This document shows, piece after piece, positions 37,401 to 46,620 of a DNA stretch of 64,000 nucleotides. The number at the start of each line of letters is the position of its first letter. The first letter of the stretch is position 1. The notes beneath the pieces were generated by a model. It searched no databases. It was not told the origin of the DNA and was given only the letters and a program-made list of their open reading frames with translations. This DNA comes from Phalacrocorax aristotelis (taxonomy: Eukaryota; Chordata; Aves; Suliformes; Phalacrocoracidae): the NCBI RefSeq assembly GCF_949628215.1, contig NC_134279.1:53184266-53248265 (forward strand), read 5' to 3'. The translations under genes and the position numbers were made by a program.

Positions 37401-40400
37401 TATTCATCTCTCACGCTGGTAATCAGAACATAGTACAGTATTATGCTAGTCGTGTTAGCCGAAGATTAGTAGAAGTTAGATTCTCTCTTGGTAGACAGAG
37501 CATATGGGAAACATACTAAAGTTGATTAAGAAATACGTCACTGAATAAATAAAAAATATATTGACGCTCAAGATAAGTTTCACAGCAGGAAAACCAGTAC
37601 TGAGGTAAGTGAAAATTATAGAACAATGTTTTCATGAACTATGATTTCTCATGGCAGTGCTTACTTATTTCAACAAGACATTCAAAGGCTGACAAACTGT
37701 TTACAGAACATTAATGCAGTCAAGCCAGAAAGTGTTTAGGACGTTTGAAATATCTTTTATGTCCATCAGCTTTAAAAAAAGTGCATATTACTTAAGAGAA
37801 GTTGCTTAACAAGCAGAATAAGGGAAAAAGGTGTTACGCACCTTCTGTGACTTTAGGCAGTTCTGAAGAATTAAAAGGTAGGGAAAAGCAGAGGAAAGGA
37901 AGCAGAGAATGTTAGCTAGACAAAGCATGAACAGTGTGTATACTTCTAAGAGGCAGTAAGTTTAAATGTTTTAAAAGTGCACGAACTTGAAAAGTTAGAG
38001 GTTGGTTAAAACAAATTTCAGTCAACACCAAAATACAGAAGAGTTGTCCTTCCTGTTTTACATTTCTTCCTTCTTTATATTCAAGTTGTTCTGCACAAGC
38101 CGGTCTAGTATTTAATACAGTTTAACCACTTCTAACAGACTCAGTGTGAGGTATGCTTACTCACGAGGCTCTACTAAAAATTTTTAACTATTAAAAGATG
38201 TGCCTTGTAATGTAAGATAATGTAAAAATACTTGATATGGCATGAGCTGACAAGATACAAAGCCTTCTTAGCATCCAGTCACATAAACTGTAACAGGGTC
38301 CAGCAGAATTTAACACATTCTTCCCAGTTTATAAACTAGAAACCTCATATAAAACTTCACATATCCTTTGGCATGCTACTGAAGTGTCACTTTTTAAAGC
38401 ATCTTTATAATTCAGGGGAGGTGAAAACTGGAACAAGAGCAAAGTTGTTACGCAATTAGACCTACCAGAACTCACAGGTAAATTTTATTTTGTTTAAGAA
38501 CCAGAATGTCTCAGAAAGACAATAAGCTTATCAAAATTTAGAACTTCACTAATGAAGTATTTTGTCTCAGTTTTCTAACAAAATCTGTTATCTAGTCACC
38601 TTGCCTATCTATAGACTTGGAAAATATAAAACTGAACAGGAAAAAAAGTCAGGATTAAGATTTTTTTTTTTTAGCGTATCTGTTTTACATCAATAATTAT
38701 TAACCTTCATACTTAACATAGTTATAAAAATTTACCTTCCAAAAGCTGTGAACTAACATTAATAAAGTCAATTTTCTTTCTAAGATATCTCTGATTGAGT
38801 TTCCAGATACATGAAATGAAGGTGTTCTTTTCCACTGTGCTGCTTGCAACCCATTTGTACACTTTGTCAAAATGCAAGTCAAATTCAGGATTCTCCTGCA
38901 AAAGATGAGATAAGTTACAGGCTCAGCAGTCAAATGATTCTCTAAGCAGCAAAGATTGTTCAGTCAATTATTGAGAAGACAGGATAAAAATTAAATTACA
39001 TAGATGCCAACCTTAAACTGATACACCGACTCTCGCACCCTGATGCACCTTAATGAAGGTGCTAAAACACTGACAGTGAAAAACCAGAATCTACACTATG
39101 AAGACAGTATTTTGTCAAGCCAGGTAAGGCAACGACAACACATAATTCAGAGATCTGTAAAAGTTTCAAGAAACATTTGACAGCGCTCTCTGCCCTGAAA
39201 CACTGTCCTCAGAATGACTAATGCCTTCTGTTAGCCTTCTGAAACTAAAAACAGTAGCTGGAATTACTGACAACATATACAACACAATTCAAGGAGGCTT
39301 AGGAAAATAGGCAAGGGGAAAAAATTATGAGCACTTTATATATTTTTATGGATATGATTCTATTTGATAGCACTGAACAGGATAGAAAGACCATTTGGTA
39401 TTTTAAGGGTAAAAAACTACTACAGAAGTATTTTCAACCAGAGTTATTGCCTGATGAAAACACTGCTTTGATAACATTTGATTTAAGTACTTTCCTTTCT
39501 ACAGCCACTTATGAACTCAGTATGGACTGTAACTGGTAATAGTCTGTTTTAAAGACCATATTCCAAGCATTTTACAAGGTTCAGCATCCTTCTGATAAAA
39601 AAATGTTATTGCCTCAGACACACATTAAATTCTTACTTATACATAGTTTGTAAAAACTATTGCTGCTACTTATTACTTATATTGTCACTACTATCTGTAG
39701 AAGCAGGCTGCATATGAAACTGCACACGATGGGAACCGGTATTTCCTGTACAGCACAATAAAAGCAGTTCTTTTTTTTCTGCAGCTTTTATTGATAAACA
39801 TAATTATTACACATTTCTAAACAAAGAGTAGTATTACTTAAAATTTTAGTTGTCTGACAATGAGTGCAGGAAAGGTCTGTGTCAAAAGAGTTGCATAGGA
39901 TCCCATTTGGAAACCAAAATGTGATGCCCCTGTTAACTTTAATTCTGACATTTTTGGTTATGAGAGAGTTTGGCATTCAATGTTTGCTTTTTGAAAGAAA
40001 ATTTCAAAATCGCTCATTACAGTGGTACATGCATTACAGCACACTTCTGAAAACAGTTAACTGAATTCTGTTTTGCAAGAAAAAGCCCTGAAATATGGCA
40101 TAATTTTAAATGGAACCTTAAACCGAAAGAAACAATTCTCCAACACAGTATTTAGGACCAACAAGGAAAATCTAAAATCTAGCCAACGAGTAAGTGGATA
40201 ACTGAAATAATGAAACATACTTAACCTACACTTGGGGAGGGGGAAATACAAGAATTTTCAACTTCATAGTTTTCTGCACTGTTCCTCCAAATCACCAGTT
40301 AACAGAACGTTAAACCAGACATCACGTGATGAAGAATTTTCACATCTGTACTGTTTTTACGTCTTAGTTTATGACAACAGATGAATTTAAATGGTCAAAA

Positions 40401-42067
40401 ATAGGTTGCTCTTGTTGTTCTATGGAAAAGAACGCCACCTCAGGACTGTGTGCTCTCCAACAAGTGGCAAATGTCATGATCTGGAGAACAGATATAACAG
40501 CTCACCTTCAAGCTTATAAGCTGCTTGTTAAGAACATTTTAAGTGTCCTAGCAAAAAACATTACATATAGCTCAATGCCATTAGTAAGATGGTAATATTT
40601 TTTTCTAAGGGGAAACTAAGCTTGGAATAAAAATTTACACAAGAATTGAAACAAACAAATACATACTGGTCCTTAGCACAAGCTTTCTACAGTCATTGGG
40701 CAATCACTACAATAAACAGGGCAGATATTCAGAATATTGCTATTCAAGCATATTTAGACTGCTCTTACTCAGTTTACCAGGGTTATATCCTTGGAAAGAC
40801 CGGAAGAAAGTGCAGGCATAACCAGCACAGGAACGTATCATCCTAATTCCTACTTAATATGTTACCAGTCTAAGCTTCAAAGCAGCCAGTATCAAGGAAG
40901 TTAGCTCTAACTTGGAACTAAGAGGATTTTCTGAGCAGAGCCCTAAACAAAAAAAAAGTTACACCTACCTTAACAGCATCTTTGGCATCAACAACAGCGA
41001 GATCTCGGAGGGCCCATGCAGTCTGCCTTTTGTAGAAATCTCCCTTGTCAGATTTTTTCACTTTTACCACATTTACTTGCACTGGTCTTTCTGTTGTCAC
41101 TGTTAAATGAAGTAAAAGAGTAATTTCAAAATGCATGAGTTACTTTAACATCTGTTTCTGCTGTATTTCAACTACTGAAATTAATTATCTGTGGGGGGAG
41201 ATTTAATAATATTTATGTGATGAAAGGAGACCCTTTGAAATATCCACAGTATCCACAGCTCAGTTTAAGTTTCAGTCAAGCAGACATATGTCTCTACACC
41301 ACTTGCTAAGTAATGAACCCAATTTACAGATATTTCTTTGATACAGCAGACCTTGGACCACAGCCACATCACTGACAAAGCACGGAGGTAACTGGAGATT
41401 ATAGTCAGAATAAAAACATTTTTTGAGATTTCTCAGTCAAAAAAATATTCTAGCAAGCTAATCTATTGACAGATCAACCCAAAGCACCTGATTTTTTGAA
41501 GAGACATAATATACTACATGTACACTCAAAGGAATATTAGAATTCAGCTAATTTACTGTGCCTTTCCAGAGCCCTCTGCCTTGGACTCTAACCAGTACTG
41601 TTTACTGCATTTTATTTACGCTGATAAGCCTAAATGCCTGCTAAATCTCCTTTTAAGCACTATATAAAGCCTACTTTAAAAGCCCAACAGTCCCACGCAA
41701 ATAATTTTGATTTTTTCATTTCAAATTGCAATGATACCTGGAAATAAAAGTAGAGGGGTTTGTTTCTTTTTTAACAGAAGCAATAATGGAAGAGTAAGCT
41801 ACAACTGATTTTCTCCATTAGAAATGGAAAGCACCTGTTTTATATGGGGCAAGAATAAATATTGTAAATAAAGCTAAGAAAAATGCAACTGAATAAAAAA
41901 ATAAAGGTGAAGACATGCAATATGGTGTAGTGTTACAATGTACCTGTGGCACACAAAAAGCAGTTTCTCTTCTTTTTGCCTGCTTTGCACACATTCACAA
42001 TGCTCAACAAGCGTTCATCATTGGGAGTGAAAATATCCCTCTGTAAAGCATGCTTGATTGCAGTCAT
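16296..42067 (-). CDS. EXOC1: EXOC1 (Sec3), exocyst complex component 1, complete coding span
   Basis: EXOC1/Sec3 is a subunit of the octameric exocyst, which tethers secretory vesicles to the plasma membrane before SNARE fusion; its N-terminal PH-like module binds PI(4,5)P2 and Rho-family GTPases. Eighteen coding exons join in frame, 2,640 nt, giving 879 aa plus stop, the length of a human isoform. Two optional exons add 7 and 15 aa. Residues 1 to about 140 are the Sec3 PH-like module ([20 protein letters not shown] start; [20 protein letters not shown]). About 150-260 are acidic and coiled-coil ([40 protein letters not shown]). The rest is the helical Sec3 C-terminal rod, ending YCSSIAQSH. 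The start is fixed by the conserved MTAIKHALQ. Divergence from mammals is low except in coding exon 12 (residues 535-559), a likely loop. No frameshift or stop is seen. Confidence 0.98.
16449..17240 (-). other. EXOC1 intron, no recognised element
   Basis: A 0.8-kb AT-rich intron. I see no repeats or exons in it. Confidence 0.6.
17241..17435 (-). CDS. EXOC1: EXOC1 coding exon (residues 765-829)
   Basis: 195 nt, phase 0-0. It encodes [40 protein letters not shown] and ends CEEENLLQ. Acceptor TTGTTAG, donor CAG|GTAAAC. Confidence 0.97.
17436..18927 (-). other. EXOC1 intron with degenerate LTR
   Basis: A 1.5-kb intron holding the antisense LTR at about 17920-18383. The remainder is unique sequence. 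Confidence 0.7.
17920..18383 (+). mobile_element. Degenerate, internally deleted LTR of the 14.6-kb family
   Basis: Family blocks appear in order: ggagttacctttcttcaca, atggtgctgtgttttaga, a bridge near 18031-18050 that lacks the gtcaaggactt...acagctgac segment (internal deletion), accataccatgtaacatcgt, ctggctgggcatcagcctg, ttaaactatctttatctcc, and a terminal block like cctggggaggggagagtgag followed by agtcagcccaca. It carries expanded G- and C-runs at 18108-18117 and 18233-18251. The left boundary is approximate and no target duplication was recognised. Confidence 0.78.
18928..19127 (-). CDS. EXOC1: EXOC1 coding exon (residues 698-764)
   Basis: 200 nt. It encodes [40 protein letters not shown] and ends GQPLEKLN. 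Acceptor TTTCAG, donor AAT|GTAAGT. Confidence 0.97.
19128..21214 (-). other. EXOC1 intron with poly-C tract
   Basis: A 2.1-kb intron. Apart from the C-run at 19591-19624 it is unique sequence without recognised exons. Confidence 0.65.
19591..19624. repeat. Interrupted poly-C tract (poly-G in the EXOC1 transcript)
   Basis: Four C-runs, of about 12, 8, 7 and 3 bases, are separated by AT, A and G. On the EXOC1 sense strand these become G-runs of a kind able to form a G-quadruplex. Such tracts are also prone to sequencing length error. Confidence 0.85.
21215..21398 (-). CDS. EXOC1: EXOC1 coding exon (residues 637-697)
   Basis: 184 nt. It encodes [40 protein letters not shown] and ends LIRAVFVS. 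The donor is read as GTCAGTG|GTAGGT, which keeps VFVSVEKV across the junction. A GT four bases earlier is a poorer donor and would break the frame. Confidence 0.95.
21399..22533 (-). other. EXOC1 intron, no recognised element
   Basis: A 1.1-kb AT-rich intron without recognisable repeats or exons. Confidence 0.6.
22534..22762 (-). CDS. EXOC1: EXOC1 coding exon (residues 560-636)
   Basis: 229 nt. It encodes [40 protein letters not shown] and ends RNFDKCI. It is almost identical to mammalian Sec3. Acceptor TTAATAG, donor ATT|GTAAGT. Confidence 0.97.
22763..23292 (-). other. EXOC1 intron, no recognised element
   Basis: A 0.5-kb AT-rich intron. Nothing is recognised in it. Confidence 0.6.
23293..23369 (-). 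CDS. EXOC1: EXOC1 coding exon, variable loop (residues 535-559)
   Basis: 77 nt, between TTACAG and GA|GTACGT. It encodes [20 protein letters not shown] and then QTISSE with the next exon. The corresponding human segment has the same length but much lower identity than the rest of the protein, suggesting a flexible surface loop. Confidence 0.92.
23370..23797 (-). other. EXOC1 intron, no recognised element
   Basis: A 0.4-kb intron. Nothing is recognised in it. Confidence 0.6.
23798..23905 (-). CDS. EXOC1: EXOC1 coding exon (residues 499-534)
   Basis: 108 nt, phase 0-0. It encodes [20 protein letters not shown] and ends [12 protein letters not shown]. Acceptor TTTAG, donor ATG|GTATGA. Confidence 0.96.
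23906..25689 (-). other. EXOC1 intron with A/C-rich tract
   Basis: A 1.8-kb intron. The only recognisable element is the A/C-rich low-complexity run at 25054-25163. Confidence 0.65.
25054..25163. repeat. A/C-rich low-complexity tract (ACCAAA-like)
   Basis: About 110 bp almost free of G and T on the plus strand, built from aaacc, accaaacc and caaaaacac units. On the EXOC1 sense strand it is a G/T-rich run. It is not a TTAGGG telomere-like array. Confidence 0.85.
25690..25853 (-). CDS. EXOC1: EXOC1 coding exon (residues 444-498)
   Basis: 164 nt. It encodes [20 protein letters not shown], a serine-rich linker, and ends [16 protein letters not shown]. The first codon is shared with the previous exon, giving GLHG when the 45-nt exon is skipped and ESLHG when it is used. 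Confidence 0.97.
25854..27006 (-). other. EXOC1 intron, no recognised element
   Basis: A 1.15-kb intron between the 45-nt optional exon and the next constitutive exon. No repeats are recognised. Confidence 0.6.
27007..27051 (-). CDS. EXOC1: EXOC1 optional 45-nt cassette exon (15 codons)
   Basis: CATCCCAG|CTACACTG at the left of the reading and CTGAGA|GTGAGT at the right. Phase 1-1, so inclusion keeps the frame. With the flanking bases it reads [16 protein letters not shown], joining KKF to LHGSSG. Human EXOC1 has the same 15-residue insert in its 894-aa isoform. Including it here raises 879 to 894 aa. It is basic and serine/threonine-containing, so it may add a regulated site; that is inference. 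Confidence 0.93.
27052..30469 (-). other. EXOC1 intron, 3.4 kb
   Basis: AT-rich intron with poly-A runs (near 28321-28355) and a possible CR1 tail at 28612-28650. No exon is recognised. Confidence 0.6.
28612..28650 (+). mobile_element. Possible CR1 3' tail remnant
   Basis: The phrase gttaggtctattccaatcta followed by aatgattctat resembles the 3' terminus of an older CR1 subfamily in plus orientation. Only about 40 bp is recognisable. Confidence 0.45.
30470..30575 (-). CDS. EXOC1: EXOC1 coding exon (residues 409-443)
   Basis: 106 nt. It encodes [20 protein letters not shown] and ends [10 protein letters not shown]. Acceptor TTTTAAG, donor TTTG|GTAAGC. It leaves one base, shared with either the 45-nt cassette or the next constitutive exon. 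Confidence 0.96.
30576..32016 (-). other. EXOC1 intron with TA/TG repeat
   Basis: A 1.4-kb intron. It contains the TA/TG microsatellite at 30691-30726 and otherwise unique AT-rich sequence. Confidence 0.65.
30691..30726. repeat. (TA)n/(TG)n microsatellite
   Basis: Alternating TA, TG and again TA units, about 36 bp. Confidence 0.85.
32017..32166 (-). CDS. EXOC1: EXOC1 coding exon (residues 359-408)
   Basis: 150 nt, phase 0-0. It encodes [40 protein letters not shown] and ends GLTK. Acceptor ATCAAG, donor AAG|GTATGT. Confidence 0.97.
32167..35119 (-). other. EXOC1 intron, 2.95 kb
   Basis: Large AT-rich intron. A G/T-rich simple stretch lies at about 34670-34725. No mobile element or exon is recognised. 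Confidence 0.6.
35120..35229 (-). CDS. EXOC1: EXOC1 coding exon (residues 322-358)
   Basis: 110 nt. It encodes [20 protein letters not shown] and ends [12 protein letters not shown]. Acceptor TTTTAG, donor CAG|GTATTA. Confidence 0.96.
35423..35555 (-). CDS. EXOC1: EXOC1 coding exon (residues 278-321)
   Basis: 133 nt. It encodes [20 protein letters not shown] and ends [15 protein letters not shown]. Acceptor TTTGCAG, donor CCAG|GTAATG. Confidence 0.97.
35795..36022 (-). CDS. EXOC1: EXOC1 coding exon, coiled-coil (residues 202-277)
   Basis: 228 nt, phase 0-0. It encodes [40 protein letters not shown] and ends [11 protein letters not shown]. Strong heptads mark the Sec3 coiled-coil used in exocyst subunit pairing. 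Acceptor TACAG, donor GTG|GTAAGC. Confidence 0.97.
36023..36938 (-). other. EXOC1 intron, no recognised element
   Basis: A 0.9-kb intron of unique sequence. Confidence 0.6.
36939..37126 (-). CDS. EXOC1: EXOC1 coding exon (residues 139-201)
   Basis: 188 nt. It encodes [40 protein letters not shown] and ends RELQVLDG. It is the acidic linker following the PH-like module. The acceptor ATAAG is weak, preceded by cttctctgc; the donor is GGG|GTAAAC. Confidence 0.96.
37127..38735 (-). other. EXOC1 intron carrying the 21-nt microexon
   Basis: A 1.6-kb intron. Apart from the microexon at 37842-37862 nothing is recognised. Confidence 0.6.
37842..37862 (-). CDS. EXOC1: Candidate EXOC1 21-nt microexon (7 codons)
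   Basis: On the sense strand a long pyrimidine tract ends AATTCTTCAG, then 21 nt, then GTGCGTAAC as donor. Both flanking constitutive exons meet at phase 1, and the insert keeps the frame, reading ELPKVTE between SQLLE and ESVPSG. A TCTGC motif sits about 28 nt upstream of the acceptor, the kind of UGC context bound by SRRM4 at neuronal microexons. I have a faint memory of a similar ELPKV insert in mammalian EXOC1 transcripts but cannot confirm it. The phase fit plus two good splice sites in 21 nt makes chance unlikely. Confidence 0.8.
38736..38895 (-). CDS. EXOC1: EXOC1 coding exon, end of PH-like module (residues 86-138)
   Basis: 160 nt. It encodes [40 protein letters not shown] and ends NVSSQLLE. 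It is homologous to EXOC1L coding exon 3. Acceptor TTTGCAG, donor GAAG|GTAAAT. Confidence 0.97.
38896..40968 (-). other. EXOC1 intron, 2.1 kb
   Basis: Unique AT-rich sequence without recognised repeats. Open frames on both strands have no support. Confidence 0.6.
40969..41099 (-). CDS. EXOC1: EXOC1 coding exon, PH-like module (residues 42-85)
   Basis: 131 nt, the same length and phases as EXOC1L coding exon 2. It encodes [20 protein letters not shown] and [20 protein letters not shown]. Lysines in VKVKKSDK and the KRQ motif belong to the basic PIP2-binding face known from yeast Sec3 structures. Confidence 0.97.
41100..41943 (-). other. EXOC1 intron, no recognised element
   Basis: A 0.84-kb intron of unique AT-rich sequence. 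Confidence 0.6.
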
Positions 42068-42077
42068 TTTCTCTCAG
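41944..42077 (-). CDS. EXOC1: EXOC1 first coding exon (ATG at 42065-42067)
   Basis: The exon has 10 nt of 5' UTR after a TTTCAG acceptor, then ATG. It encodes [20 protein letters not shown], then [20 protein letters not shown], with 124 coding nt. It is identical or nearly so to the mammalian N-terminus. Donor ACAG|GTACAT. Confidence 0.97.
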
Positions 42078-45000
42078 CTGAAAGATTTTAATTTAAGAAG
42101 TCATAATACATTTGGGTACACTTAACACACAAAAAAAGAACCCATCATTTATTTACAGCAACTAGAGGTTTTTGAAATTACGTTTTACATCTAACTTAAT
42201 GAATCATAATCTAGACAAGCATGATTCAGGTAGAAGACCAGCCCACTTTAGGAAAAAGTTCAAGATAAAACTTACTATCTTGCTCCTGGTAGACACTAGG
42301 ATGATTCTTCTGCTTAATTTACTGGAGAATAAAAAGCTTCTTAGTAGTAAAGCGGAATGTGAGGCATTAACCAAAAAAGTTGAAACGGGAATCAAGAAAA
42401 AAAGACTCCCTCACTAAGTAGTAGAGCTTTAGAATGGGTGTGAATGCCATGGATCTGGTAAAAATCTGTATGAAGACAGGTGAACAACAAAAAAAAAAAA
42501 ACCAGAACCACAAAATTTGACAGGATGAAGAACGTGAAACTAAAGTCACCACAGTGATGACCTTGAATGAAACTTAAAGTTCAGAATCCTTCAAATCTAC
42601 CTAAAACCATCAATTAAATTTTCAGAACTCTTCCACCAAATCAGGGTTATATGCTGGGCAGACCAAATTGGAAATAATGTCCCATTTAGAGGAAGGAAAG
42701 TGTGTCTGGCTCCCTGCTTTGCAGGAAGATTTCTGGAGTATATTCTGGATATGGTGTGCCAGAATAGCAGCCATTCAATCCACCACTCAGATGCCACAAT
42801 TTCAAGTCTAACAAATTATTACTTTTGAGCCTTGGTGTACCACATACACATCTTAGTTATCTTCTGGTAGAGGGGACAATCGTTCCAATTCAGGATCAGT
42901 GTCCCTGCATACTTCCTCACTCCCTCCTCCCTTGGTTTCATAAGAGAAATTCTAAATTAGCACTTGATTCCATGTTATGAAAGCATTCTCAAGTATCCTG
43001 CTCAAACAGCTTGCTTAAAGCAGAATAGGTACATCATATTCTCTTCAGTGCAACCACCAACTAACAAAAAAAAACCCACAACACCCACCAGTCTGTACTA
43101 GAGTTTTCCCAGGTTTGATACCTCTGTAAAGAACATTTGTAGTGGTTATCTGTTGTCAAATTAATCATTGTCAATTCTTGCAGAGTTACTAGAAACTAAT
43201 TATTACCATATGAGTGGCACCATGTTTGTAACTTAACTTTACCCAGTAAGCAGGCATTACTTTTTTTTTTAATAAAAACATAAGAAATTGCAGAAGGCCC
43301 ATAAGAAAAATTTATTAAATTTATTACAAGTCTGAAGTCAGGTTTATCTTCTCAATATTGAAGACTCTTTCACAAAAGCTTCCTTAAAACAGAACAGCTC
43401 CTGGAAGACACTAACTACAGGGACAGATAAACACCTAAGGCAACAAATCTCTGGGCCTCTAGAAATACAGCGTTGGGTTGCTTTGTTTTGTGCTTCAATG
43501 TTTTGCAAAGACCTGTTTCACTGCTCTTGCCAGCTACCACATACTATTAAACGTAACAGGCTGTTCTTCCTCTTTATCCTCAAATAAGCTCTGGCAATTG
43601 TTACAGTAACACAAAATACTGAAATGCACCTTTGTAGCTGTTAGAAAGCTTGCCTTCAAGGCCATCTAGATCTGAAAAGGCCACAACACAATTTTGCAAA
43701 GGTAAGTCCATCAGGTTTAGCTAGTTTGCTGCCTTTTCTTGGATGCACAGACTGGAGCTAAGAAATGGAACACTTTTTGAAATATCCTGTTATTCCCTTG
43801 CTAGATAAGAAACTCCACAATTAAAAAAAGACAAAGTAAATATGTACCCTCAGTAATAAATCAAGAGATTTCCTCTTGAATTCCACAAGGAATCAAGTGC
43901 TGACCTTGAACCCTGTACTCTAACCAAATGCTAACAGAGCCAGACTTCTGCTGAAAGATAGTAACCAAACCTTACTCGTTCACTCTCATGGTCTGTAACA
44001 GCAAACACGGGAGGTTGTACAAGGACATCACGGCTGCCCTTTTCACCTCCAGGGATGCTGGCAGATACAGTATAATGTCAATGACATAGTCACCTATCAA
44101 ATCAGACCATTAGGTTGCATGGATGAGGTGCATCCGCCATTACCAGCGGAAGTACTTTCCTAATAACACCCAAAAGTTTGCTTTCTAGTTTTTCTCCTCA
44201 TTAACAGCAGAGTTTTCAGGTGATTTGGGGGAGGTAGCAGGGCAGAAAAGGAGGTAGAGAGAGACTGGGGAGGCAGATCTGTCCACAGGGTTCCCCCTTC
44301 AAGTGATTCACCTCTGCAGTAACAGCAGCCAGCAGTGGGAAAAAGTAAAAGGTTAGAAGAAGGGGCGGTAAGAACAGAAAGCTGTTCAGATTTGTGGGAT
44401 GCATTAACAACTGGTTTGTTTAACAACATTCAGAGAATTCTTATTTTCTTTGGCAATGCCTTCAAGTAAGTATGCAACATGCTCAGAGGAAAGCACTCGT
44501 ACTTCTAGCATGTTCATCTATGATGAAGGATTTGCAGAGGCAAAATAAGACCAACATTAAATTAACCATGCACCAAACCCCAAGGAAGTCACAGAGTTCT
44601 GAAAAAAGACTTCCAAGACAGACTGCAGTATAATCACCTGGTTCCCTAACACAGCATAGTCTAGTCCCCACCAGATTCTAGAAACCCAGGGCAGGGTGGA
44701 ACAACACCACCCAGTAGAGACCAGTCAAATAAGAAAAAAGCAAAAACTCCACCAAGCTCTGGAAAACAAAGGAATTAGCAATATTCATCTGACTCAGAAG
44801 AGTTCCTCACACTACAGAGAGATTCTAAGTAGACTAAAAAGAGCAACACTTAAGATATCACATTTCAATGTTTTTATTTAAATACAGAAGCTCCAATATT
44901 ACTCTGAAATTGTGCTTTGACATTCTACAGTGCATTAAAACACGATTAATACACATCACATGCTACACTGCCTGAGGCTGAGATGACAAAACAATATGTG

Positions 45001-46379
45001 GAGTTAAATTTTAGGGTGGATTTTTCTCTTGGAGATGCACTGGTTGCTTTCTCCAACAAAAGGGTTCTCTTGCCACTTGAAACAGAAAAGGCACCAACTC
45101 TTAGCCTTTTACATCCCACTGTCCTTGAGCTCAGCTGGCCACTACCACATCTCTCAGTGTAGGGAATCTAGTAGTTGTGAAGATTAGTAACCCCAGGGCT
45201 TTGGGAAAACAAGGGTCAGTATTATCAGGCTGCAAACAGCACTGCCAAGTGTACAGCGCTTAGGGCATTCAAAGACATGCTGTTTACACGACACTCCACA
45301 CCTGCTAACAACCTTCCTCCCCTTTCATCATCAAATGCTGGACCCAACTTTTGTTTCCCAAATTGCATCAGGTTGTCATTCCTGTTACTCTTCAAGGGGC
45401 ATGCAAGACGAACACACAAAGTGCCAACAACCTGCTGCATTTCAGAAATACTCCCTTTCCTTCCTCATTTAGAATTTTACTTTCTGCTCTAAGGCTCATT
45501 CAGACTATTGCAACTCGCTAACTCTCCCCGATTCAGTACTAACACAAGTTGCCCAGGTTGTACAGAATACACCTTTCCCATGAAACAAAACATGTTAAAC
45601 CCACGATCAAAGACTTACCCTGACATATAGTCCAACTTCTGTTACAAACTCAGCCCCCTTAGTCCCAGCCAGCAAAGCCTTCACGGTACGCCAGGACCAA
45701 GTACATGACTAAGCTCTCCACATGCAACTCCTGCTGTCCCAGAGGAACCCAGAATTAAGCACAAGAAGCCAGAGAGAAAGCTGCTTCCTCAGAAAGCTTC
45801 AAGACAGCTGAGACCATGCCAGTCTCTAAAAAATCCCTTTAGACATTGCTCAAATTTTTTTTTTCCAGTAACATTACAGACAAAGCCTCAGCTACATAAA
45901 ACCCCATGATAGACACAGCCCATCCAGGAAATACATGGGAAAGATTCAAGAGAGCAATGTGGTGAGGCTTCTTGGTGAGCACTGCTCAACCTCTCCAAGG
46001 GGGTAAACAGGAAAACGCGCTATTCCTGCAGCCTATCAGGTTAAAACACGAGCAGAGCGTAGCCTGCCTGTAACACACCCGGGAATCAATTAAACAAAAG
46101 GTCAATCATTTAACAGGAAAACTCACAGGAGTTACCGATAGCAACGGCGGCCTCCCGAGGGCCCGCCGGCCACCAGCTTCGCCGCCTCCCACCTGCGACT
46201 CCTGCAGAAACCGCCCCGGGGGCGGCCCCCGCCCCACCGCCGGCGGCAGCCGAGCCTCACCCCGGCCCGGGCACGGCCGAGCCACCGAAGGGGCCCTGCC
46301 CGCGGAGGGAAGAGCGGCGGCAGCCCCCGCACCGGGGCGGGGGAAGGGGGGGAGGCTGCCGGGGCCGCCTAGCTCTCAC
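42078..46379 (-). other. EXOC1 intron 1
   Basis: A 4.3-kb intron between the CpG-island first exon and the coding start. It contains poly-A runs (42489-42501) but no recognised mobile element or coding exon. Confidence 0.6.
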
Positions 46380-46510
46380 CGCCGAGCCGGGGCTGCCCGG
46401 GACGGGGAAGGGAAAGGGGCGCCTCCGCCTCCCGCCGCGGCGGCTCCGGCCGCCGGTCCCCGCCGCTGCGCCCTGCCCGCAACCGCCGCTTCCGCTCACG
46501 TGACGCCGGC
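46380..46510 (-). other. EXOC1: Probable noncoding first exon of EXOC1 (5' end unknown)
   Basis: The start-codon exon has an acceptor 10 nt before the ATG, so a noncoding first exon lies upstream. The best donor in the island is GCTCGGCG|GTGAGAGC at 46380; an alternative is GGCCGGG|GTGAGGC near 46259. The upstream limit is a guess at the ETS/E-box cluster. Confidence 0.45.
46496..46503. promoter_or_regulatory. Palindromic E-box TCACGTGA in EXOC1 island
   Basis: CACGTG core with a T and A flank, the preferred site of MiT/TFE, USF and CLOCK-BMAL1-type bHLH factors. It overlaps the 3' base of an ETS-like CGCTTCCGCT. Binding is not shown by sequence. Confidence 0.5.
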
Positions 46511-46620
46511 AGCGAGACTACCGGCTAGGCAACCCCCGCGGCCCGCGTACAGCGCCCCCTCCCGGAGGAGATGGGCGTAACGTCTGTAACGGGCGCAACG
46601 GCCGGCCGGCGGCGAGAAGG

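Larger units (their letters stand above)
46130..46620 (-). promoter_or_regulatory. EXOC1: CpG-island promoter of EXOC1
   Basis: About 490 bp of very CpG-rich DNA upstream of EXOC1. It has an ETS-like CGCTTCCGCT at 46487-46496 directly followed by a palindromic E-box TCACGTGA (46496-46503). There is no TATA box. Open frames across it reflect GC content. Confidence 0.85.
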
